Assembly: GCF_011881725.1 (NCBI RefSeq)
Contig: NZ_JAATUR010000023.1
Span: forward strand, 1-64,000
From: Escherichia coli
GTDB lineage: Bacteria; Pseudomonadota; Gammaproteobacteria; Enterobacterales; Enterobacteriaceae
Direction: 5' to 3'
Length of the DNA: 64,000 nucleotides
Positions 1-8,306 of this stretch are shown here, piece by piece. Below the pieces are notes generated by a model, which saw nothing but the letters and a program-made list of their open reading frames with translations, did not search any database and had not been told where the DNA came from. Position 1 is the stretch's first letter. Each line of letters opens with the position of its first letter. The translations under genes and the position numbers were made by a program.

Positions 1-81
1 TTGAGTGATAACGGCGTCCCGAACGCTCTTGTCTCGGGGCGCATTCCGAAGTCTGTTCACTGGCATTAGCAACGGAAAATA

Positions 82-106
82 TTGCTCTGAAGGCATTTCA
101 GAGCAA
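82..106. other. Hairpin upstream of gadC
   Basis: There is a perfect 10-bp inverted repeat, TTGCTCTGAA and TTCAGAGCAA, around a 5-nt loop, 44 bp before the gadC start. In E. coli gadB lies directly upstream and is co-transcribed with gadC, so this hairpin would sit in the gadB-gadC mRNA leader region. There is no U tract, so it looks more like an mRNA-processing or partial-attenuation structure than a full terminator. The first 149 bases show no coding sequence I can support. Confidence 0.5.
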
Positions 107-149
107 AACAGGTGCGGTTCCGACAGGACAACCGTTTTAGGGGGATAAT

Positions 150-1685
150 ATGGCTACATCAGTACAGACAGGTAAAGCTAAGCAGCTAACATTACTAGGA
201 TTCTTCGCCATCACGGCGTCGATGGTAATGGCTGTTTATGAATACCCTACCTTCGCAACATCTGGTTTTTCATTAGTCTTCTTCCTGCTCTTAGGCGGGA
301 TTTTATGGTTTATTCCCGTTGGACTTTGCGCTGCGGAAATGGCCACCGTCGACGGCTGGGAAGAAGGTGGCGTCTTCGCCTGGGTATCAAATACACTGGG
401 GCCGAGATGGGGATTTGCAGCAATCTCATTTGGCTATCTACAAATCGCCATTGGCTTTATTCCGATGCTTTATTTCGTGTTAGGGGCACTCTCCTACATC
501 CTGAAATGGCCAGCATTGAATGAAGACCCCGTGACCAAAACTATTGCAGCACTTATCATTCTTTGGGCGCTGGCACTCACTCAGTTTGGTGGCACCAAAT
601 ATACGGCGCGAATTGCCAAAGTCGGCTTCTTCGCCGGTATCCTGTTACCTGCATTTATTTTGATTGCATTAGCCGCTATTTATCTGCACTCCGGTGCGCC
701 AGTTGCCATCGAAATGGATGCCAAAACCTTCTTTCCTGACTTCTCGAAAGTTGGCACTTTAGTTGTGTTTGTTGCCTTCATTTTGAGTTATATGGGGGTT
801 GAAGCTTCTGCGACCCACGTCAATGAAATGAGCAACCCAGGGCGCGACTATCCGATGGCAATGTTGCTGCTGATGGTGGCTGCCATTTGCTTAAGTTCAG
901 TCGGCGGTTTGTCCATTGCGATGGTCATTCCGAGTAATGAAATCAACCTGTCCGCAGGTGTAATGCAAACCTTCACCGTGCTGATGTCTCATGTGGCGCC
1001 GGAAATTGAGTGGACGGTTCGCGTTATCTCTGCCCTGCTGCTGCTGGGTGTTCTCGCGGAAATCGCTTCATGGATTGTTGGCCCTTCTCGCGGGATGTAT
1101 GTCACTGCACAGAAAAATCTACTGCCCGCCGCGTTCGCTAAAATGAACAAAAATGGTGTGCCGGTAACGCTGGTAATTTCTCAACTGGTGATTACCTCTG
1201 TCGCGTTGATTATCCTTACCAACACCGGTGGTGGTAACAACATGTCCTTCCTGATCGCGCTGGCGTTGACGGTGGTGATTTATCTGTGTGCTTATTTCAT
1301 GCTGTTTATTGGCTACATTGTGTTAGTCCTTAAACATCCTGACTTAAAACGCACATTTAATATCCCTGGTGGTAAAGGGGTGAAACTGGTCGTGGCGATT
1401 GTCGGTTTGCTGACTTCAATTATGGCGTTTGTCATCTCCTTCCTGCCGCCGGATAATATCCAGGGTGATTCTACTGATATGTATGTTGAATTATTAGTGG
1501 TAAGTTTCCTGGTGGTACTTGCTCTGCCGTTTATTCTCTATGCCATTCATGACCGTAAAGGTAAATCGAATACGGGAGTTACACTGGAGCCAATTAACAG
1601 CCAGAATGCGCCTAAAGGACATTTCTTCCTGCATCCACGGGCACGTTCACCGCACTATATTGTGATGAACGATAAGAAACACTAA
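150..1685 (+). CDS. gadC: Glutamate/GABA antiporter GadC
   Basis: Inner-membrane amino-acid antiporter of the APC superfamily. It exchanges extracellular glutamate for the GABA made by cytoplasmic GadA/GadB decarboxylase, consuming protons in extreme acid. The 511-aa length equals the K-12 protein. About twelve hydrophobic segments are visible from residue ~15 to ~465, followed by a polar tail (~470-511) rich in His, Arg and Lys, which corresponds to the known C-terminal plug that closes the channel at neutral pH. A GGGGG-type ribosome site lies just before the ATG. gadB, its usual operon partner, would lie immediately left of the window. A strong terminator follows. Confidence 0.97.
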   Translation: MATSVQTGKAKQLTLLGFFAITASMVMAVYEYPTFATSGFSLVFFLLLGGILWFIPVGLCAAEMATVDGWEEGGVFAWVSNTLGPRWGFAAISFGYLQIAIGFIPMLYFVLGALSYILKWPALNEDPVTKTIAALIILWALALTQFGGTKYTARIAKVGFFAGILLPAFILIALAAIYLHSGAPVAIEMDAKTFFPDFSKVGTLVVFVAFILSYMGVEASATHVNEMSNPGRDYPMAMLLLMVAAICLSSVGGLSIAMVIPSNEINLSAGVMQTFTVLMSHVAPEIEWTVRVISALLLLGVLAEIASWIVGPSRGMYVTAQKNLLPAAFAKMNKNGVPVTLVISQLVITSVALIILTNTGGGNNMSFLIALALTVVIYLCAYFMLFIGYIVLVLKHPDLKRTFNIPGGKGVKLVVAIVGLLTSIMAFVISFLPPDNIQGDSTDMYVELLVVSFLVVLALPFILYAIHDRKGKSNTGVTLEPINSQNAPKGHFFLHPRARSPHYIVMNDKKH

Positions 1686-1708
1686 CTATGACTGAGTGGT
1701 AATAACGT

Positions 1709-1740
1709 AAGGGAGCGAAAATTAATCGCTCCCTTTAGCT
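1709..1740 (+). terminator. Terminator of gadC
   Basis: A 10-bp perfect stem, AAGGGAGCGA with TCGCTCCCTT, around a 7-nt AT-rich loop starts 23 bp after the gadC stop codon. This looks like an intrinsic terminator for gad(B)C. Confidence 0.8.
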
Positions 1741-1764
1741 TGTTGATAACGTGCACGTATTTTC

Positions 1765-1866
1765 CCGGATGCGGCGTTAACGCTATATCCGTCCGACAAG
1801 ACTGTGCAAATTTTATCAATTGCGAATCACCTTGTCGGCCTGATTAGCGAAGCGCATCAGGCTTTT
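1765..1866. repeat. REP/BIME pair
   Basis: Two REP-like units face each other. One is a CCGGATGCGGCGTTAACGC-type unit at 1765-1790. The other, at 1838-1862, is an imperfect palindrome beginning GCCTGAT and ending ATCAGGC. CCGACAAG (1793-1800) and CTTGTCGG (1831-1838) form an additional inner inverted repeat. This is typical E. coli intergenic BIME architecture and fills most of the gadC-digH gap. Confidence 0.75.
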
Positions 1867-1947
1867 TAGCGTTTTTCATTAGCCACAAGAAAGCGATAAT
1901 TAATTCCTGCTTATTGTCGTATTGACTTAACCGAGATAAGGACGAGA

Positions 1948-2007
1948 ATGAGCGCACATCTGTTTACCGGAAACCAGCATATATGGATATCTGCTCCCGA
2001 AACGTGA
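1948..2007 (+). CDS. Possible 19-aa upstream ORF overlapping digH
   Basis: ATG at 1948 is preceded at good spacing by a purine-rich AAGGACGAG ribosome site and encodes 19 residues ending at TGA 2005-2007. That TGA overlaps a GTG (2004-2006) which is codon 8 of digH, in a GTGA stop/start arrangement. By contrast, the accepted digH ATG at 1983 has only a weak Shine-Dalgarno match. This may be a leader peptide for translational coupling or a chance ORF; there is no homology evidence. Confidence 0.25.
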   Translation: MSAHLFTGNQHIWISAPET

Positions 2008-3302
2008 AATTAGTGATTAAAAGGCCAGTTGCTCTGGTTGCCCTGGCATTTTTACTGAGTAGTTGTAAAAGTACGCCTCCAGATTCAATAGCAACACCAC
2101 CAGCAGACTCAAAACCACCAGCGACCGCACAACAGTCGTCACAACCTATGCGTGGTATCTGGTTGGCTACGGTGTCGCGCCTCGACTGGCCCCCCGTCTC
2201 CTCGGTTAACATCAGCAACCCCACCAGCAGGGTTCGTGTGCAACAGCAGGCGATGATCAACAAACTGGAAAACCTGCAACGGCTGGGTATCAACACCGTC
2301 TTTTTCCAGGTGAAGCCCGACGGCACTGCCCTGTGGCCGTCGAAGATTCTGCCGTGGTCCGATCTCATGACCGGCAAGATTGGTGAATATCCTGGTTACG
2401 ATCCGCTGCAATTTATTCTCGACGAAGCCCACAAGCGTGGGATGAAAGTTCACGCCTGGTTTAATCCCTACCGTGTGTCAGTTAATACGAAGCCCGGTAC
2501 TATCAGGGAACTGAATAGCACCCTGTCTCAACAACCGGCCAGCGTCTATGTGCAACATCGCGACTGGATCAGGACGTCAGGTGACCGTTTTGTTCTCGAT
2601 CCAGGGATCCCAGAAGTTCAGGACTGGATCACATCGATAGTTGCTGAAGTGGTTTCTCGTTATCCGGTAGATGGCGTGCAGTTTGATGACTATTTTTATA
2701 CTGAATCACCGGATTCAAGGCTTAACGATAACGAGACATACCGCAAATACGGTGGTGCTTTTGCGTCTAAAGCTGACTGGCGGCGCAACAATACCCAGCA
2801 GTTAATTGCTAAAGTGTCGCACACCATTAAAAGCATTAAGCCGGAAGTCGAGTTTGGTGTGAGCCCTGCGGGCGTCTGGCGCAACCGTTCACACGATCCG
2901 CTCGGTTCTGATACGCGCGGAGCAGCGGCTTATGATGAATCCTATGCTGACACTCGTCATTGGGTCGAACAAGGCTTACTGGATTATATAGCCCCGCAAA
3001 TTTACTGGCCGTTCTCGCGTAGCGCCGCGCGTTATGATGTGCTGGCAAAATGGTGGGCAGATGTCGTCAAACCGACCAAAACCCGTCTTTATATCGGTGT
3101 CGCCTTCTATAAAGTGGGGGAACCTTCAAAGACAGAACCTGACTGGATGGTTAACGGCGGCGTGCCGGAACTGAAAAAGCAACTCGATCTTAACGATACC
3201 GTGCCAGAAATCAGTGGAACGATCTTGTTCCGCGAAGACTATCTGAACAAGCCGCAAACTCAACAGGCAGTTAGCTATCTGCAAAGCCGTTGGGGAAGCT
3301 AA
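1983..3302 (+). CDS. digH: Glycoside hydrolase lipoprotein DigH (YddW)
   Basis: Outer-membrane lipoprotein of the GHL10 (DUF187) TIM-barrel glycosidase family. In E. coli it is known as a divisome-localised glycosyl hydrolase that cleaves denuded (peptide-free) peptidoglycan glycan strands. The 439-aa length matches K-12. The N-terminus carries a lipobox LLSSC around residues 24-28, followed by a Pro/Thr-rich linker to ~55. The catalytic domain then starts at MRGIWLATVSRLDWP. Acidic active-site candidates include the DGVQFDDYFY stretch near residue 230. Start choice: ATG 1983 gives the accepted length, but GTG 2004 would give a cleaner basic n-region (MKLVIKR) before the signal core. Confidence 0.93.
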   Translation: MDICSRNVKLVIKRPVALVALAFLLSSCKSTPPDSIATPPADSKPPATAQQSSQPMRGIWLATVSRLDWPPVSSVNISNPTSRVRVQQQAMINKLENLQRLGINTVFFQVKPDGTALWPSKILPWSDLMTGKIGEYPGYDPLQFILDEAHKRGMKVHAWFNPYRVSVNTKPGTIRELNSTLSQQPASVYVQHRDWIRTSGDRFVLDPGIPEVQDWITSIVAEVVSRYPVDGVQFDDYFYTESPDSRLNDNETYRKYGGAFASKADWRRNNTQQLIAKVSHTIKSIKPEVEFGVSPAGVWRNRSHDPLGSDTRGAAAYDESYADTRHWVEQGLLDYIAPQIYWPFSRSAARYDVLAKWWADVVKPTKTRLYIGVAFYKVGEPSKTEPDWMVNGGVPELKKQLDLNDTVPEISGTILFREDYLNKPQTQQAVSYLQSRWGS

Positions 3303-3648
3303 ACGCCCTTTCTTACTTTGTGGCACTGCCGGTGCTTTAAGCACCGGTTTGTCATCAACGAAACTTTCTCAACTAATTAAATCAACTTAAGTTGAATTGT
3401 TATAATTCCCCTGAAAAAAACGTATGAATATGAAAAACCATACGATATTAACCGTCACCGAAAAATAATTACGATGGACTATACTCTTCAGAAGACCAGT
3501 AACGTAGATTAAAACTGTCATAAGTCACTTATTTCTTTTCAGTATCTCTTCATATTTCAGGAGAATATGGTGCCGTAAATCTGTCCAAACGAGTTGCGTT
3601 TCGCTTTTCGATTCCGTCTGCCTTTCCAGCCGTATAAGGGTGTGAATT
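3303..3648. other. digH-dosC intergenic region
   Basis: This 346-bp stretch has no supported gene. It holds the digH terminator at its left end, then an AT-rich tract with a perfect 14-bp palindrome (TCAACTTAAGTTGA, 3382-3395) directly upstream of a consensus TATAAT hexamer (3401-3406), and finally the dosC leader with an AAGGGTG ribosome site just before ATG 3649. The dosCP promoter is expected here; in E. coli it is RpoS-dependent. Confidence 0.6.
3328..3350 (+). terminator. Terminator of digH
   Basis: A short perfect hairpin, CCGGTGCT paired with AGCACCGG and a tiny loop, is followed by TTTG. It starts 27 bp after the digH stop codon. Confidence 0.65.
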
Positions 3649-5031
3649 ATGGAGATGTACTTTAAAAGAATGAAAGATGAGTGGACCGGATTAGTTGCCC
3701 AGGCCGACCCCCTCATTCGCGACAAAGCGGCAGAAATTGCCGTAGCGCATGCTCATTACTTAAGTATTGAGTTTTATCGAATTGTACGCACTGACCCGCA
3801 TGCCGAAGAGTTTTTGAGTAACGAACAGGTCGAAAGGCAGCTTAAAAGTGCGATGGAAAAATGGATCATCAATGTGCTCTCTGCGCAAACGGACGATGTT
3901 GAAAGACTTATACAAATCCAACATACCGTAGCCGAAGTCCATGCTCGTATTGGTATTCCGGTAGAAATTGTCGAGATGGGCTTTCGCATGCTGAAAAAAA
4001 TCCTCTACCCGGTAATATTTTCTTCTGATTATTCGCCCGCTGAAAAACTTCAGGTTTATCACTTTTCGATTAACAGTATCGACATAGCCATGGAAGTGAT
4101 GACCAGGGCGTTTACCTTTAGCGACAGTAGTGCAGCTAAAGAAGACGAGAACTATCGTATCTTCTCGTTACTGGAAAACGCCGAAGAAGAAAAAGAACGC
4201 CAAATAGCCTCATTACTTTCATGGGAAATGGATATTATCTATAAAGTCCTTCTGGATTCTGATTTAGGAAGTAGTTTGCCTTTAAGTCAGGCTGATTTTG
4301 GCCTGTGGTTTAACCATAAGGGTCGCCATTATTTTAGTGGTATAGCCGAAGTGGGACATATCTCTCGCCTGATACAGGATTTCGACGGTATTTTTAAACA
4401 AACTATGCGTAACGCAAAAAATTTGAGTAATAAAAGTTTGCGCGTGAAATTTTTATTACAGATAAGAAATACCGTTTCGCAAATTATCACCTTACTACGT
4501 GAACTATTTGAAGAAGTCTCGCGTCATGAAGTGGGTATGGATGTACTGATGAAATTACTTAACCGTCGTTTCTTGCCGACTATCTTCAAACGTGAAATCG
4601 CTCATGCCAATCGGGCCGGTACACCATTGTCTGTTCTGATCATCGATGTAGATAAATTCAAAGAGATCAACGATACATGGGGACATAACACCGGCGATGA
4701 GATTTTACGTAAAGTCTCGCAGGCGTTTTACGACAATGTACGTAGCAGTGACTATGTTTTCCGCTACGGCGGTGATGAATTTATCATTGTGCTGACTGAA
4801 GCTTCCGAAAATGACACTTTGCGTACCGCAGAGCGGATCCGCAGTCGGGTGGAAAAAACCAAACTGAAAGCCGCAAACGGCGAAGACATAGCCCTCTCCC
4901 TGTCCATTGGCGCCGCCATGTTTAATGGGCATCCTGATTATGAACGCTTAATTCAAATAGCCGATGAAGCTCTGTATATCGCGAAAAGACGAGGTAGAAA
5001 TCGTGTTGAACTCTGGAAAGCCAGTCTTTAG
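3649..5031 (+). CDS. dosC: Oxygen-sensing diguanylate cyclase DosC
   Basis: Cytoplasmic c-di-GMP synthase (460 aa, same length as K-12 DosC/YddV). Residues 1-155 form a globin-coupled sensor with proximal heme ligand His98, distal Tyr43 and Leu65 in the known positions. A middle linker domain spans ~170-295. The C-terminal catalytic domain has an intact active site RYGGDEF (GGDEF at ~374-378) and an intact inhibitory RxxD site (RSSD at ~365-368). Known biology: oxygen binding to the globin tunes cyclase activity, and DosC works in complex with DosP to control PNPase and curli expression. The stop codon is immediately followed by the dosP region, so the two are certainly co-transcribed. Confidence 0.97.
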   Translation: MEMYFKRMKDEWTGLVAQADPLIRDKAAEIAVAHAHYLSIEFYRIVRTDPHAEEFLSNEQVERQLKSAMEKWIINVLSAQTDDVERLIQIQHTVAEVHARIGIPVEIVEMGFRMLKKILYPVIFSSDYSPAEKLQVYHFSINSIDIAMEVMTRAFTFSDSSAAKEDENYRIFSLLENAEEEKERQIASLLSWEMDIIYKVLLDSDLGSSLPLSQADFGLWFNHKGRHYFSGIAEVGHISRLIQDFDGIFKQTMRNAKNLSNKSLRVKFLLQIRNTVSQIITLLRELFEEVSRHEVGMDVLMKLLNRRFLPTIFKREIAHANRAGTPLSVLIIDVDKFKEINDTWGHNTGDEILRKVSQAFYDNVRSSDYVFRYGGDEFIIVLTEASENDTLRTAERIRSRVEKTKLKAANGEDIALSLSIGAAMFNGHPDYERLIQIADEALYIAKRRGRNRVELWKASL

Positions 5032-5055
5032 ATGCGCCCGGATGCAGAGGTAATC

Positions 5056-7455
5056 ATGAAACTAACCGATGCAGAAAATGCCGTCGACGGCATTTTTTCC
5101 CCCGCCCTTGAGCAAAACATGATGGGCGCGGTGTTAATTAACGAAAATGACGAAGTAATGTTTTTTAATCCTGCTGCGGAGAAGCTCTGGGGGTATAAGC
5201 GCGAAGAAGTGATTGGCAATAACATTGATATGCTGATTCCCCATAATTTGCGCCCTGCGCATCCAGAATATATCCGCCATAACCGCGAAGGCGGTAAAGC
5301 GCGGGTTGAAGGTATGAGCCGGGAATTGCAACTGGAGAAAAAAGACGGAAGTAAAATCTGGACCCGTTTCGCGCTATCCAAAGTGACTGCCGAAGGGAAA
5401 ATTTATTACCTGGCGCTGGTACGTGATGCCAGCGTAGAAATGGCACAGAAAGAACAGACCCGGCAGTTGATTATTGCCGTGGATCATCTCGACCGCCCGG
5501 TCATTGTGCTGGACCCGGAACGCCATATCGTGCAGTGCAATCGCGCGTTTACTGAAATGTTTGGCTACTGCATCAGCGAAGCCAGCGGTATGCAGCCCGA
5601 TGCGTTGCTTAATTTCCCTGAATACCCGGCAGATAATCGTATTCGCTTACAGCAACTGCTATGGAAAACCGCGCGTGATCAGGACGAATTTCTGTTGTTA
5701 ACGCGCACAGGGGAAAAAATCTGGATAAAAGCCTCTATTAGCCCAGTTTATGATGTGCTGGCTAATCTGCAAAACCTGGTGATGACCTTCTCAGATATCA
5801 CCGAAGAACGACAAATTCGTGAGCTTGAAGGCAATATTCTCGCCGCCATGTGTAGCAGTCCGCCATTTTATGAAATGGGCGAAATCATCTGCCGGAATAT
5901 TGAATCCATTCTTCATGAATCCCATGTGTCATTGTATGCATTGCGTAATGGTATGCCGGTGCATTGGGCGTCGTCCTCTCATGGGACAGAAGTAAAGAAT
6001 GCGCAAAGCTGGTCAGTCACCATTCGCCAGCGCGATGGCACATCTGCCGGGTTTCTGAAAATCAAAACAGCGTCCGGGGCGGTAACCAGCGCCTTTATCG
6101 AACGAGTGGCGGATATCAGCCAGCATATGGCCGCGCTTGCGCTGGAGCAGGAAAAAAGCCGCCAGCATATTGAGCAACTCATTCAATTTGATCCGATGAC
6201 TGGTTTGCCAAATCGTAACAACCTGCACAATTACCTCGATGACCTGCTCGACAAAGCCGTCTCTCCGGTGGTGTATCTTATTGGTGTTGACCATATCCAG
6301 GATGTTATTGATAGTCTTGGCTATGCGTGGGCCGATCAGGCATTGTTGGAAGTGGTCAATCGCTTTCGTGAAAAGATCAAACCCGACCAGTATCTCTGTC
6401 GTATTGAAGGTACACTGTTTGTCCTCATCAGCCCGGAACACGACGTCAGTAACATTACCCAAATCGCTGATGAGCTACGGAATGTTATCAACAAACCTAT
6501 CATGATTGATGATAAACCGTTCCCGTTAACTTTAAGCATTGGCATCAGCTACGACGTGGGCAAAAATCGCGACTATCTGCTTTCCACAGCCCATAATGCG
6601 ATGGATTTCATTCGCAAAAACGGCGGTAACGGCTGGCAGTTCTTTAGCCCGGCAATGAACGAAATGGTGAAAGAGCGATTGATATTAGGCGCGGCGCTGA
6701 AAGAAGCTATCAGTAACAACAAACTAAAACTGGTTTATCAACCGCAGATCTTTGCTGAAACCGGCGAGTTGTATGGTATCGAAGCCCTCGCTCGCTGGCA
6801 CGATCCCCAGCATGGTCATGTTCCCCCTTCACGGTTTATTCCCCTTGCAGAGGAGATTGGGGAAATCGAAAACATTGGTCGCTGGGTCATTGCAGAAGCC
6901 TGCCGTCAGTTAGCAGAATGGCGCAGTCAGAATATTCATATCCCGGCGTTATCCGTTAACTTGTCTGCGCTGCACTTTCGCAGCAATCAACTGCCTAATC
7001 AGGTGTCTGATGCAATGCAGGCCTGGGGAATTGACGGCCACCAGCTGACGGTGGAAATCACGGAAAGCATGATGATGGAACACGATACCGAGATCTTTAA
7101 ACGGATCCAGATCCTCCGCGATATGGGCGTAGGTTTATCAGTAGATGATTTTGGCACAGGTTTTTCCGGTTTATCCCGCCTGGTCAGCCTGCCGGTAACA
7201 GAAATCAAAATTGACAAAAGTTTTGTCGACCGTTGTCTGAGCGAAAAACGCATCCTCGCCTTACTGGAAGCGATAACCAGCATTGGGCAAAGCCTCAATT
7301 TAACCGTCGTAGCGGAAGGCGTCGAAACCAAAGAACAATTTGAGATGCTTCGTAAGATTCACTGTCGCGTTATACAGGGATATTTCTTTTCCCGCCCCCT
7401 GCCCGCTGAAGAAATCCCAGGATGGATGAGCAGCATGCTACCGTTGAAAATCTGA
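5056..7455 (+). CDS. dosP: Heme-PAS oxygen-sensing c-di-GMP phosphodiesterase DosP
   Basis: Cytoplasmic phosphodiesterase linearising c-di-GMP to pGpG, partner of DosC. From ATG 5056 it is 799 aa. The frame also opens at ATG 5032, abutting the dosC stop, giving 807 aa. I prefer 5056 because AGAGGT sits five bases before it. Domains: heme PAS at ~15-125 with His69 and Met87 as ligands (His77 and Met95 in the literature's 807-aa numbering), a second PAS at ~140-260, a GAF-like segment to ~380, a GGDEF domain with a degenerate site (EGTLF near 451), and an EAL domain with EALARW at 576 and the DDFGTG loop near 700. Oxygen binding activates the enzyme. Confidence 0.96.
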   Translation: MKLTDAENAVDGIFSPALEQNMMGAVLINENDEVMFFNPAAEKLWGYKREEVIGNNIDMLIPHNLRPAHPEYIRHNREGGKARVEGMSRELQLEKKDGSKIWTRFALSKVTAEGKIYYLALVRDASVEMAQKEQTRQLIIAVDHLDRPVIVLDPERHIVQCNRAFTEMFGYCISEASGMQPDALLNFPEYPADNRIRLQQLLWKTARDQDEFLLLTRTGEKIWIKASISPVYDVLANLQNLVMTFSDITEERQIRELEGNILAAMCSSPPFYEMGEIICRNIESILHESHVSLYALRNGMPVHWASSSHGTEVKNAQSWSVTIRQRDGTSAGFLKIKTASGAVTSAFIERVADISQHMAALALEQEKSRQHIEQLIQFDPMTGLPNRNNLHNYLDDLLDKAVSPVVYLIGVDHIQDVIDSLGYAWADQALLEVVNRFREKIKPDQYLCRIEGTLFVLISPEHDVSNITQIADELRNVINKPIMIDDKPFPLTLSIGISYDVGKNRDYLLSTAHNAMDFIRKNGGNGWQFFSPAMNEMVKERLILGAALKEAISNNKLKLVYQPQIFAETGELYGIEALARWHDPQHGHVPPSRFIPLAEEIGEIENIGRWVIAEACRQLAEWRSQNIHIPALSVNLSALHFRSNQLPNQVSDAMQAWGIDGHQLTVEITESMMMEHDTEIFKRIQILRDMGVGLSVDDFGTGFSGLSRLVSLPVTEIKIDKSFVDRCLSEKRILALLEAITSIGQSLNLTVVAEGVETKEQFEMLRKIHCRVIQGYFFSRPLPAEEIPGWMSSMLPLKI

Positions 7456-7467
7456 CAAATTCCTTCT

Positions 7468-7490
7468 GCCCGCACTCGCGGGCTGTATTT
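7468..7490 (+). terminator. Terminator of dosCP
   Basis: The perfect GC-rich stem GCCCGC/GCGGGC with a 4-nt loop is followed by TGTATTTT. It starts 13 bp after the dosP stop codon. Confidence 0.75.
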
Positions 7491-7564
7491 TAACGTGACA
7501 CTGTCACTTAAATACTGTGATTTCCGCTGCGATTCCTGGAGATTCCTTCCTTAAGTCCCCCCTC

Positions 7565-7593
7565 TTGCACCAAAAGTGCACTACGCTGCACAA
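7565..7593 (+). promoter_or_regulatory. Candidate NtrC/Nac enhancer half-sites for ddp
   Basis: Three TGCAC-type half-sites occur here in 29 bp (TTGCACC, AGTGCAC, CTGCACAA), resembling NtrC sites (TGCAC...GTGCA). They lie about 75 bp upstream of the sigma-54 candidate. Spacing within each pair is shorter than the 17-bp NtrC consensus, so assignment is tentative. The E. coli ddp operon is known to belong to the NtrC nitrogen-limitation regulon. Confidence 0.4.
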
Positions 7594-7652
7594 ATGTTGA
7601 TCAAAAGTTAAAAATATAACTTTAAGCCAGCATTCTGGCGCTTATCCTGGCA

Positions 7653-7669
7653 TGGCATGAGATCTGCAT
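7653..7669 (+). promoter_or_regulatory. Sigma-54 promoter of ddpXABCDF
   Basis: TGGCATGAGATCTGCAT matches the RpoN consensus TGGCACG-N4-TTGCW, with exactly 10 nt between the invariant GG (7654-7655) and GC (7666-7667). It lies 43 bp before the ddpX ATG. The match fits the known nitrogen control of this operon. Confidence 0.8.
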
Positions 7670-7711
7670 AAGCGGAAAGCGCAGTAATTTTGTCTTATAC
7701 AGGAACCCGTT

Positions 7712-8293
7712 ATGTCGGATACCACCGAACTAGTTGACTTAGCCGTTATCTTCCCTGAGCTGGCGATCGATTTGAAGTATGCATGCGCCGATAACATCAC
7801 AGGTGAGCCTATTTATCAGCAAGCGCGTTGTCTGTTGCATAAGGACGCGATTACCGCGCTGGCGAAAAGTATCAGTATTGCCCAGCTGTCGGGCTTACAA
7901 CTGGTGATTTACGACGCATATCGCCCGCAACAAGCACAGGCGATGCTGTGGAAGGCCTGCCCTGACCCGCAATATGTTGTTGATGTGGCCGTCGGCTCAA
8001 ATCACAGCCGTGGCACGGCGATCGACCTGACACTTCGTGATGAGCACGGGAACATCCTGGATATGGGGGCCGAATTCGATGAAATGCACGAACGCTCCCA
8101 TGCCTATCACCCTTCCGTCCCCCCCGCAGCCCAGCGTAATCGCCTGTTGCTGAATGCGATTATGACTGGCGGTGGTTTTGTTGGTATCTCCAGCGAATGG
8201 TGGCACTTCGAATTACCGCAGGCAGCAAGTTACCCGCTGCTCGCTGACCAGTTCGCCTGTTTTGCATCTCCTACCACACAGCACGCTAGTTAA
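7712..8293 (+). CDS. ddpX: D-alanyl-D-alanine dipeptidase DdpX
   Basis: Zinc dipeptidase of the VanX family (peptidase M15D), 193 aa as in K-12. It hydrolyses D-Ala-D-Ala released from peptidoglycan turnover, allowing its use as carbon and nitrogen source. The zinc and catalytic motifs are visible: SNHSRGTAIDLT (SxHxxGxAxD) near residues 92-104 and EWWHFE near 168-173. There is no signal peptide, so it is cytoplasmic. It is the first gene of the ddp operon, 13 bp before ddpA, so the dipeptide brought in by the downstream ABC importer can be cleaved on arrival. A VanX homologue in a vancomycin-insensitive Gram-negative is a nutrient enzyme, not a resistance gene. Confidence 0.96.
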   Translation: MSDTTELVDLAVIFPELAIDLKYACADNITGEPIYQQARCLLHKDAITALAKSISIAQLSGLQLVIYDAYRPQQAQAMLWKACPDPQYVVDVAVGSNHSRGTAIDLTLRDEHGNILDMGAEFDEMHERSHAYHPSVPPAAQRNRLLLNAIMTGGGFVGISSEWWHFELPQAASYPLLADQFACFASPTTQHAS

Positions 8294-8306
8294 TCAGGAA
8301 ACTGCC

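Noticed and set aside
5032..5055. dosP start at the ATG abutting the dosC stop
   Set aside because: It is possible and used in early literature numbering (807 aa), but the ATG at 5056 has the better ribosome site and matches the current 799-aa assignment.
6396..6426. Degenerate GGDEF (EGTLF) in dosP as evidence of gene decay
   Set aside because: The site is also degenerate in functional K-12 DosP, whose activity resides in the EAL domain.
8172..8306. N-terminal extension of ddpA into ddpX (561 aa)
   Set aside because: The extra 45 residues lie inside ddpX in another frame and would precede and mask a clear signal peptide starting at ATG 8307.
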